DNA of 64,000 nt. It comes from Candida dubliniensis CD36 (Eukaryota > Ascomycota > Pichiomycetes > Serinales > Debaryomycetaceae). The position numbers and the translations under genes were made by a program. Shown here one piece after another: positions 8,771 to 17,192 of this stretch (the first letter of the stretch is position 1; the number at the start of each line of letters is the position of its first letter). The notes under the pieces are model-generated. The model did no database searches. It worked only from the letters and a program-made list of their open reading frames with translations, and was not told the origin of the DNA. The stretch is from positions 798,501-862,500 of the forward strand of contig NC_012862.1 in the NCBI RefSeq assembly GCF_000026945.1, in the 5' to 3' direction.

Positions 8771-9594
8771 TTAGATGTTGGGCTTGACAGTTTCGTGTTT
8801 GGCAACCAATTCTTGAGCCTTGATGTATTTGGGTTCTCTTTGCATGTCTTCTGCCCATTGGTTCAAATGTGGATACGTTTTCTCGACATCTCCAGCACCA
8901 AATTGTTGAGCCCCACGTTTGTTTTGGAAGATGTTGGTAATCACAGGGAATTCCAAAATAATATCAGCTCCAGAAAGTTTATCGCCAACAAAGTACTTGC
9001 TGCCTTTTTCGTGTTGCTTGTGTATGATGTCTTCCAAATAGTTTAGGTTTTTTTTCAAGTCTGGAATGTAGAATGCATCATCAATCCCACCAACCAACAA
9101 GCCCATTAAGAACTTGGTTCCAAACGGTGCCCTCTTTTTGGCAACTCCATGAACCATAAGGGCAACCAATTTTGGCTGCAAGGTTCCTTCTGTGTAATGT
9201 AAAAAATAATCAACTTGGCTCTGAAACTTAGAATCGGTAGGAGTTAAGATATTGGTAGTGTCATAGTTTGATAAGATGTAATTGAAAATATGGCCAGTTT
9301 CAGCAATGACTTCTGATTCACCGGTCTTGGTGTCAACAACTTCAATTACAGGTGATTTCCCCAACAGGTGAACATTCTCCAATTCCTTGGGTGCTCTGAA
9401 TTGTTTGTTTCTCAAATAAACTTTTAGTTCGAATGGGATATTCAACTCTTCTAATAACCAAAGTACTCTTTGTGAACGGGAATAGTTAAGCCTTATGTGA
9501 TTAAGCGTTAGTTGGGGGAAACACTAATATTTAGTTTGCTGTTGCCAAACGACTCATATACATACCAATGAACAATGATTTTGGTGTCAGACAT
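8771..9594 (-). CDS. Glutathione S-transferase GTT, copy A, spliced
   Basis: Exon 1 is 9594-9566, exon 2 is 9491-8771, and the 74-nt intron (9565-9492) has a GTATGT donor, an AACTAAC branch site and an AAG acceptor. The product is 249 aa and resembles Gtt1-type GSTs: MSDTKIIVHW, then LNYSRSQRVLWLLEELN after the splice, a thioredoxin-like domain to about residue 95, and a helical domain with YFVGDKLSGADI. Compared with copy B, amino acids differ at one isolated site and at 14 sites within one block of about 68 codons (bases 9035-9240). The isolated site is CTG (serine in the CUG clade) in VHxLGKSP, where copy B has the usual Pro. An ATTACTAAT (Cap1/Yap1-like) motif lies about 150 bp upstream, in DNA not shared with copy B. 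Confidence 0.92.
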
Positions 9595-9608
9595 CTTTTG
9601 GAAATTAT

Positions 9609-10612
9609 ATTGGTTAATGTGTACTTGCTGTTGACAGTAAAAGAGATGCAAAACTTGATCAATTCTCATTCGAGAGTTTATGATAGCTATTTATATTTCT
9701 TAAGCCAGTTCCCAAACCTTAAACTTATATTTAAAACAATTACTAATACATATATTCTATATACACTGTTGTTGGCATAGCTTTTAATTTCATTTATCAT
9801 AAAAATCGGACGGGTAATCTCATATTAATTCGCACCCGCAATTCACGGTGTTCAATATTTATCCGCACAAGCTATTCAGAAACTGTTAGTATACGCTGAA
9901 TTTTCGTAAGAATTAGTCCTAGTTCGGCTTCTATGTAAAAAGTATCCTAAATATCTTTCTTTTGTCTTCCTTTTAAACTTCTTTTCTAGCTCTTCTCGAG
10001 TGAAACTTTTTAATTAATATTGATCTATTACACTCGACTAGGATCAAGGCGTTTTATCTTTGAGACACAGACTGTATAAACCAACAGAAAATCCTATAAT
10101 GAATATCTAGACGAACATGGTTTAGATAGCCTAAAACATACAGCATTATCCAGTTCCTAAGTGACTATTATTGTAGGGGGTTGATTGATTGATATGGGTA
10201 TCACCTCATATGTGGGGACAAGTGAAACAATAAAACAGAACATTTGATGAACAATTAGTTGGCCATGAAGTGCACGATGGTATCGAATAAGTTGAATATT
10301 TGGAGGACTTAATTAGTTTAAAACGAAAGTTTTAGTGGCCTTCAGATGTAGCTGTTATTGTATTGCAAATTATTAGATACCATTGAAGGTTTTTTTTTTT
10401 TTGGCAACTGTAGAATTTGATACTGTTCACGGATAAATAGATTCTTCCGTTAAAGTTTTGGCCACAACGTTTAGCAAAATATCTGGGTCGTGAAAGAACC
10501 TCCCATTAATTGGCGCTTGGGACACATCTCATATGCAGCCACAGTTTCTCAACGACTCATTTTCACCAAATTCGAAAGTATTTACAAAGTGAGCTGGTGT
10601 AAGCACAAAGAT
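9609..10612. promoter_or_regulatory. Intergenic region upstream of GTT copy A and of the broken hydrolase
   Basis: This is about 1 kb of unique DNA starting at the inner edge of the left arm. TTACTAA at 9740-9746 matches the AP-1 (Yap1/Cap1) site and sits 146 bp upstream of the GTT ATG. A short frame at 10237-10386 reads as protein-like sequence interrupted by two stops and may be a relic, but I cannot assign it. A T-run lies at about 10390-10401. No intact gene was seen. Confidence 0.4.
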
Positions 10613-12159
10613 ATGGAACATTCGAATTTTGCAATTGCGCACAACTTAGCCATGAATAGATTTGCAAGAGGAATTACCAGTCGACTATATATTCGATCAA
10701 TTTATTTGAGAAACACGACCAATTTTGTTGTTCCTGAAAATTATAAATCAAATAGGTCGTTGCTCAAGCAGTTGCCATGGAAAACAGGACTTGATATCTG
10801 GTGGAAGTCCTTGTCTCCAAATAGACTTTCTGATTTGCAGAAAGAGTTAGTGAAATTTATGCTTCCCTCTCATTTGCAAGAAAACCAGAGAATAATCAAA
10901 GAGCTCAAAAAACAACTATCGATGACAAGGGCAATTATATCAATGAAGTTGGATTCAAGATTATCAACAATGAAGAAAAACCAACAAAGCATCTTGTTTT
11001 TATCCATGGTTATGGTGCTTCTTTGGGTTGTTTTGCACGGAATTTTCAAATAATCAACAAGTTCAAAGATAACGAATACAACTATCATGTTCATTTCTTA
11101 GATACTTTGACATTTGTATTGTCATCAAATCCCAAAGTGAATAATGGTACCATAAATTAGCGGCGTATTCCTGCTCCTGCCACTGTGAAGTTAATTGATA
11201 AAATCCCAACCGACTCAAAAAAGTTGTACCGGAAGTACTACAAATTAATTGAGGGATACCAATTGGATCCAGAAAATTTTGAACAATACACAAGTTATTT
11301 TACTCCAATTTTAAAAGATATAGAGAAATTTTATTGCCGAGCGATAGATAATTGGCGAAAAAATAATGGAATAGAAAGTATTGACTATTTGGTTGGTCAT
11401 TCATTTGGAGGGTACTGGTGTGGGAGCTATTCAGTGAAATTCCCTGATAATGTAAAAAATCTAGTCTTGGTATCACCAGTCGGTGTAGAGAGACACGTTC
11501 AGGCTGTCACAAATACCGACCCAATTTCAAATAGAATTATGGCGCCGACGCTCAATCCCACTCTGTACAATTTCTTAAGCCGCCTTCCTATCCTATCGAT
11601 GAAACAACTTCTCAGTTGGTATTATAAGCTTCCACATTTGCCTAGATTGTTACCATTTTTGGGGCCTTGGGGGGTTCAATTATATTTCAAAATGTGGATG
11701 GGGAAGTTATATAAAATAAACAAACTTATTGATAAACATGGAGGCCCTCAAGAAATTTTTACTAACAGCAATGATTTAGTTTATGGTAGCAAAAAAGAAC
11801 TCCGACTTATTATTGAGTATCTCTACAATTCTATTACCAACGGATCAAACAGCGACATTTACAGCAGATATTTATTAACTCCTGCAACAACAAGCAAATG
11901 GCCGTTGTATGATAAATTCTACGAAATTGTGAAACAAGACCCTGGACGATTAAAGTTCAAAGTTCATATAATGTATGGGCAATTTGATTTTATGAATTCA
12001 GAAGCTGGTGAAAAATTGGCGAATTTGCTGAATGAGAATAAAGTTGAGGCTAGATATTACGAAATCAGCGAAGGTGGTCACAATCTTTACATTGACAATA
12101 ATCAAAAAATATTTGAAATTGTTGTGGAAGATGCTACCAAAGCTAACAATTGTAACTGA
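10613..12159 (+). pseudogene. Broken mitochondrial-type alpha/beta hydrolase (Cld1/Ict1/ABHD4-5 family)
   Basis: The reading frame is interrupted twice. It starts at ATG 10613 (or 10652, which gives the presequence-like MNRFARGITSRLYIRSIYLRN) and runs in one frame to an A-run at about 10907-10912. There it shifts: the following DNA reads correctly only in another frame, consistent with loss of one A. That frame then meets TAG at 11158-11160, after which it continues open to 12159. The catalytic features survive on both sides: the oxyanion motif HGYGAS, the nucleophile elbow VGHSFGGYW, the Asp region MYGQFDFM and an HX4D motif in EGGHNLYIDN. The family comprises phospholipases/acyltransferases acting on cardiolipin or phosphatidic acid. 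Two lesions with an otherwise well-kept frame indicate a young pseudogene or assembly errors. The gene lies about 1 kb inside the left arm of the inverted repeat. Confidence 0.8.
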
Positions 12160-13280
12160 AACTATTTATTTACCCAAACTATAGACTTGTATAAAACTTT
12201 TATACTAAAATAGAGAGATTCCTTGAAATTCAAGAAATTGTAGATACTATTCTGTTCAACGGCTTTAGATGTCGAATAAGATGGGTTGAAATTAGAGGTT
12301 AAACAAAGTATTCAGTAAGAACAAAATAAAAACGGTTGATTATTTGCAAAAGTTCCATTGTTGTGCAATTTTGTGTTTCTCTTCTCAATTATTGAGCATT
12401 CATTGGCTATTGATAAGTGTCTACTTTCATGTAATTGACAATTAACTTGTGACGATATATTTATTGTTTTAATTTATAACCTGAACTCCTTTCTTTTGTC
12501 ACTATAGTTCTATCTTATCAAAGCGTATTCTTAAAACTTTTGCGATGGGGTGAGATTATTGAAAGATTATAAATAATTGATTGCCATTGGCATAGAATGC
12601 GCGCGTATCGACAGAATTGGCAACTACTTCCGTGAGTTTGATTGTTTCAGACGTTTTTCTCGGCATTTTTATCCAACTGATATCTGATTTACAAATAAAT
12701 AGATAGTTTTTTAGATAGAAAAAAAAAGACAGTTTATTGATAGCACTAATAACCATTCATGTGGTTGATTGAGGTTGCTATATCAACAAGTTATCTTTCG
12801 AGGAATATGATTCAAGTAAATGTAGTTTACAGAGTATATTTAAACGGAAGTGTGGGGTAATAAGTCAAAACAGATAATCAGCAATGCCATGAGCTAAAAA
12901 TGCAAAAGTGGCACTCCCTATATTGCTTGGTTGACTTGACGTTTCAAAATCAATCAGGAAGCTGAATAAAATGTACGAGCAATCGTAGGAGCAGAGAAAG
13001 TAGAGTGGATGTGCGACTATCTTATCAGTGGAAATATACTATTCCTTTTATTTGTATTAGGAAAATGCCGTTCAGTTCGATAACGATATTCTCCGAATTA
13101 ATTAATCAAAAATTAGAAGTTGCATAAACTGTAAGGGGATAAGCAATCACAGAATTTTCGATTCAACTTTAGTCAAAGAGTTTTACTTCAGTATAAAAAA
13201 TAAGCATATTCCCCTTCTACCAAAAATGCATTCTATAAACTCCGTGGAACGATAGTTGTTGACCAAGAGCTAGTATAAGA
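12160..13280 (+). promoter_or_regulatory. Promoter region of the Dal5-family transporter with GATAAG motifs
   Basis: This is 1.1 kb without a credible ORF. GATAAG/CTTATC occurs at 12412-12417, 12514-12519, 13021-13026 and 13138-13143. In yeasts these are bound by GATA factors (Gln3/Gat1 class) that respond to nitrogen supply, which suits a Dal5-type permease. In such AT-rich DNA roughly one would be expected by chance, so the enrichment is moderate. Confidence 0.4.
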
Positions 13281-14861
13281 ATGTCCGAAAAAAAAGAGTT
13301 GGAAAATCAGAATACAAACATCGAACCGATAATTTCGTTCACCAAAGAAGATATCCAAGATAAAGAACCACATGTTTTAACAACAATTATTTCCCCCTCG
13401 GGCAAGGAGATTGCTATTACCAATGACGTTGATCAAGCTATGAAGCTCGCTCTTGAGCATAAGGGTGAAACTATCGAGTTGGACAAAGCTCAGGCAGATA
13501 AATTACTTCGAAAAATTGATTTATACCTATTACCCATCATGTGTTTGTTGTATTGCTTTCAATTCATGGATAAATTAACGACAAGTTACGCCTCAGTGCT
13601 TGGGTTGAGAAAAGAATTAAATATGCAAGGTGACATGTATAGTTGGACTGCTACTGCATTTTACTTGGGATACCTCGTATTCGAGTTCCCAGCATCAATG
13701 CTTTTACAGCGGTTCCCCGTTGCCAAAACAGTGTCAGTTTTCATTATTCTTTGGGGGATGATATTGGCCTTGCATTCTGTTCCCCAATACCCTGGCTTCA
13801 TTGCCTTGAGGACCATTTTGGGAATGTTAGAACTGAGTGTGACACCTGCGTTCACCATCATTACATCTCAATGGTACAGAAAGGAGGAACAATTTCTTAG
13901 AACTTCATGGTGGTTTGCTTCTAATGGTATTGGAACCATTGTAGGACTGGCTATTGCTTATGGCTTGTACCAGAACGATGGGAACTATTCTTTACCCGCT
14001 TGGAAGCTCGTGTTTGTCGTCACAGGTTGTTTGACAATATTTTTGGGCTTTGTGATTATGGCTCACATTCCTGATACCCCAGCAGGTGCTTGGTTTTTAA
14101 CGGATGAAGAAAAATTAATGGTCGTTGAACGTATTAGAACCAATCAACAAGGGTTTGGTAATACACATTTCAAAAAACATCAATTTATCGAAGCATTGAC
14201 AGATCACCGAACTTGGTTGTTTTTTTTATTTGCATTGTCCAATAATATTCCAAATGGAGGTTTGACAAGTTTTGGTACCATCTTGTTGAACGAAGATTTC
14301 GGCTACACCCCATCTAAATCACTTTTGATGCAAATGCCGCAAGGAACTGTCGAAATTGTTGGTTGTGTGTTATTTGCTTGGCTTTGTAAGTTTCTCCCAT
14401 CCCGTATGTTGATGGGTGTTATTGCAACATCTATCACTGTTTTAGCGGAGTGTCTCTTGGCTTTTTGCAAAGGCAACAGTGCAAGATTGGCTGGTTTCTA
14501 TCTTTATTTGCTAGGGCCACTTGGGTTCATTTGTTGTTTATCATGTGTATCTTCTAATGTTGCAGGACATACCAAGAAAGTGACCACCAATGCCATGTAT
14601 TTGATAGCTTATTGTGTTGGGAATTTGATTGGTCCCCAAACATTTATCAGCACACAAGCACCAAATTATACAGGAGCTAAAGTTGCTATTGTTGTTTGTG
14701 GATTTGTTTCATTGTTTACATTAATTGCAATTTATATTTCTTATCATATTGAAAATAAGAAAAGAAATTCCAGGCCGCAAGTTGATATGAGCCATATTGA
14801 AAACTATGAGTTCGCCGACTTGACAGATAAAGAAAATCCAAATTTCAGATACAGTATTTAA
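13281..14861 (+). CDS. MFS anion:cation symporter, Dal5/allantoate permease family
   Basis: This 526-aa protein has about 12 predicted membrane spans and a soluble N-terminus of about 75 residues. The first span region, LLPIMCLLYCFQFMDKL, is followed by the family signature of a helix-loop-helix with GYLVFEFPASMLLQRFP, then ILWGMILALHSVPQYPGFIALRTILGMLE. The central loop IPDTPAGAWFLTDEEK is also characteristic. Members carry allantoate, ureidosuccinate, nicotinate, biotin, pantothenate, cysteine or thiamine-related substrates; the sequence does not decide which. Four GATAAG motifs upstream point towards nitrogen control. It lies in the segment flanked by the inverted repeat. Confidence 0.85.
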   Translation: MSEKKELENQNTNIEPIISFTKEDIQDKEPHVLTTIISPSGKEIAITNDVDQAMKLALEHKGETIELDKAQADKLLRKIDLYLLPIMCLLYCFQFMDKLTTSYASVLGLRKELNMQGDMYSWTATAFYLGYLVFEFPASMLLQRFPVAKTVSVFIILWGMILALHSVPQYPGFIALRTILGMLELSVTPAFTIITSQWYRKEEQFLRTSWWFASNGIGTIVGLAIAYGLYQNDGNYSLPAWKLVFVVTGCLTIFLGFVIMAHIPDTPAGAWFLTDEEKLMVVERIRTNQQGFGNTHFKKHQFIEALTDHRTWLFFLFALSNNIPNGGLTSFGTILLNEDFGYTPSKSLLMQMPQGTVEIVGCVLFAWLCKFLPSRMLMGVIATSITVLAECLLAFCKGNSARLAGFYLYLLGPLGFICCLSCVSSNVAGHTKKVTTNAMYLIAYCVGNLIGPQTFISTQAPNYTGAKVAIVVCGFVSLFTLIAIYISYHIENKKRNSRPQVDMSHIENYEFADLTDKENPNFRYSI

Positions 14862-15504
14862 AGTCTTTTTGTATTCCTTATAGAGTTCTTAATTGAGTAA
14901 ATATTTTTAAAGTTGAACTGGATTAGTTTTAGTTTATATATAATTTATGCTAATACTAACGTGAATTATTGCTTATGCCTCACCCATAATATTGGGCTTG
15001 AGTGAACACTGAACAAACATAGGTAATTGAAATAACGTCTTTTCAACGGCAAAATTCCACTCCTCCCAAATATACTTTTTTTGAGTCCATAAAACCATAA
15101 TAACCTGTGGTTGGCTTGTCACTCTTAGTTTATCCTACATCGTAAATGAATGAAAATTGTGTCTCTGTCCTATTTATATTGCAAATCTTCTCAAAAAAAA
15201 AAAAGTAGAAATAGATTAGATATGCAAATACTGTTCCTGGCGTTACTTAAGCAAAATTCATTTTCTCTGTTCTGTGTGTCTAACTCTCTACTTGTAAATG
15301 ATATAAGTTAAACTCAAGTGGTTGTATTATTTAACTGGTACATTCAGTTTTCTCTGACATTCCTGATATGTGTTGACCTGATTGTGTTACAGAATCAAAG
15401 CTCATCACAGAAACTAACATGTGGGAAAAAAAAAATTCTGAAAAAAAAAAAATATAATTGTACAGTTAACCACCACACCCTACAAATCACAAATTACTTG
15501 AACA
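14862..15504 (+). promoter_or_regulatory. Intergenic region upstream of NOB1
   Basis: This 643-bp region has a CTCATC (PAC-like, reverse GATGAG) at 15401-15406 and A-rich tracts (RRPE-like) at 15425-15452, both within 110 bp of the NOB1 ATG. PAC and RRPE are the usual promoter elements of ribosome-biogenesis genes. The element assignment is tentative. No ORF supported. Confidence 0.35.
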
Positions 15505-16905
15505 ATGTCAGATACCAAAAATATCGAGTCTTTGATTTTGGATGCTGGTCCATTAATCACACAGCCAGCTACTACTTTACAGCAATATGCCGTTGCATAT
15601 TATACGACACCAGGGGTACATAGCGAGTTGAAAGACGAATATTCCAGACAACAATTAGCAATTTGGGGTGATAGTTTAAAAATTAAACAGCCAAAACAGG
15701 AATACATTGATAGAGTTGTCAAGTTTGCGAAATTAACAGGTGATTATTCTGTGTTGTCGGTAAATGACTTGCACATTATTGCATTAGCATATGAGTTGGA
15801 GTGTTTGAATAATGGTGAAGAAAATTTGAGAAGCTTCCCCGGTGAAGTCTTGAAAAGCCAACAAGTTGAAAATGAGAATGGCACAAGCAAATTGTCAAGC
15901 ATTATAGGGGATGATGACGGGTTTGTAGTTGCTACAAAAAGAAGAGGTGGCAGAAGACAAAGAGAGAAGGCAGAGTTAAGGAAGAAAGGGTTGTTGCCAA
16001 CATTTTCTCCAAAACCAAAGGGTGACCCAGAAACAGAAGAGCCTGATGAGTTATCAAATGTTAGAGCTTCCAATGAGACATCCGAAACAGATTCTGGGAA
16101 AGAATCCGATGTGCAAGAACAGAAAAAACAAGAAGAACCAGCACCTGGATCCAAAACTGCTGAAGTAGATGAAATAACCGAAGAATACAATGAAGACGAT
16201 GATGATGGAGAATGGATTACTCCGGAAAATTTACAAGAGGAGATATTGAAAGACAAAAATGAACAAGTGCAAGAGTCTAATACAACCGGTCCGCTTATTA
16301 AAGTGGCTCTAGCAACTGGTGATTTTGCATGTCAAAATGTTGCTATGCAAATTGGTATAAAGCTATTGAATGCGATGTCAGGGAAACAGATTACTCGAGT
16401 GCGTAATTACATGTATAGATGCCATGCCTGCTTCAGGTTGACGCCAATGAGTAAAGATGGTAGACCGAAGCATTTTTGTCCCAAATGTGGTGGTAATACA
16501 TTGTTGAGATGTGCTGTATCCATTGATAACGAGACAGGTAAAATAACTCCTCATCTAAAACAGAACTTCCAATGGATCAGACGTGGTGAGAGATACTCGT
16601 TACCTTCACCATTGAGTAAGAATCAAAAGAAATTACAAGGTAACGGTGGTTACCAGCATAATAAAGAAAACCGTCACAAATCGTTGCAAACACCATTGAT
16701 ACTAAACGAAGATCAAAAGGAATATCAGCAGGCGTTGAAAAATGACGAATGGGAAAGAAAACAACAAGAGAAGATGTTACAAGATTGGATTGGGGGAGGC
16801 AGTGCAGACAATTTTGTGTCTCCCTTTGGAGACACAGTTAGAAACTCTGGTGTTAAAGTAGGACGTGGAAGATATGCTAACTCTTCCAAGAAGAAGAGAA
16901 AGTAG
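15505..16905 (+). CDS. NOB1: rRNA processing endonuclease Nob1
   Basis: Nob1 makes the final cut at site D that converts 20S pre-rRNA to 18S rRNA in the cytoplasmic pre-40S particle. This 466-aa protein begins with a PIN domain (ESLILDAGPLIT with the first acidic ligand, and LSVNDLHIIALAYELE with others), then a long acidic and Lys/Arg-rich linker. A zinc ribbon follows, of the form YRCHACF (about residue 306) and HFCPKCGG (about 324). The C-terminus has a GRGRYANSSKKKRK basic tail. Length and domain order match fungal Nob1. The gene should be essential, which constrains any rearrangement of the segment that contains it. Confidence 0.95.
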   Translation: MSDTKNIESLILDAGPLITQPATTLQQYAVAYYTTPGVHSELKDEYSRQQLAIWGDSLKIKQPKQEYIDRVVKFAKLTGDYSVLSVNDLHIIALAYELECLNNGEENLRSFPGEVLKSQQVENENGTSKLSSIIGDDDGFVVATKRRGGRRQREKAELRKKGLLPTFSPKPKGDPETEEPDELSNVRASNETSETDSGKESDVQEQKKQEEPAPGSKTAEVDEITEEYNEDDDDGEWITPENLQEEILKDKNEQVQESNTTGPLIKVALATGDFACQNVAMQIGIKLLNAMSGKQITRVRNYMYRCHACFRLTPMSKDGRPKHFCPKCGGNTLLRCAVSIDNETGKITPHLKQNFQWIRRGERYSLPSPLSKNQKKLQGNGGYQHNKENRHKSLQTPLILNEDQKEYQQALKNDEWERKQQEKMLQDWIGGGSADNFVSPFGDTVRNSGVKVGRGRYANSSKKKRK

Positions 16906-17065
16906 ATACATGTTTATACGGATAGTTAATGTAACAAATCAGCGAAATTTATCAAGTGTAACCAAATTACATCCTAAAGATCATGTGACCTATAGAAACT
17001 ACTACACTAGCCATTATTAGGCCCCATATATGATGTAAAAATTGACACTAAACGAGAATCGCCCA

Positions 17066-17120
17066 AAAAAAAAAAAAAAAAAAAAAAAAAAACAACCCAA
17101 AAATAGAATTAGATTGGGGA

Positions 17121-17150
<30 letters not shown>
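17066..17150. repeat. A-run and (TTTC)7 tract in the IRS4 5' region
   Basis: An uninterrupted A-run of about 27 (17066-17092) is followed by a (TTTC)7 tetranucleotide repeat (17121-17150) and a (TA)n tract. These lie within 130 bp of the IRS4 start. Such tracts commonly exclude nucleosomes in yeast promoters and are length-variable between strains. Confidence 0.85.
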
Positions 17151-17151
<1 letters not shown>

Positions 17152-17192
17152 TCTCCTTATATATATATATATTTATATCTATACCAAGTTTG

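Larger units (their letters stand above)
7715..9608. repeat. Left arm of a 1.9-kb inverted repeat (PHB1 + GTT)
   Basis: This 1894-bp arm is the reverse complement of 29603-31497. I set the outer edge at the shared TATTGATTT (7715) and the inner edge at the shared GAAATTAT (ending 9608), only 14 bp upstream of the GTT start codon. Differences I could find by eye are A/G at 7724, one unit of T-run length (16 versus 17), A/G at 8247, T/C at 9366, and a dense cluster within 9035-9240. Everything else compared, including the GTT intron and the PHB1-GTT intergenic DNA, was identical. Confidence 0.93.

Noticed and set aside
9568..9780. 70-codon frame upstream of GTT copy A
   Set aside because: It overlaps exon 1 of GTT on the opposite strand and crosses the repeat edge, so it is not preserved in the other arm.
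15744..16256. 170-codon frame antisense to NOB1
   Set aside because: Its Ser/Phe-rich product mirrors the Glu/Lys/Asp-rich linker of NOB1, which is a known artefact of opposite-strand reading.
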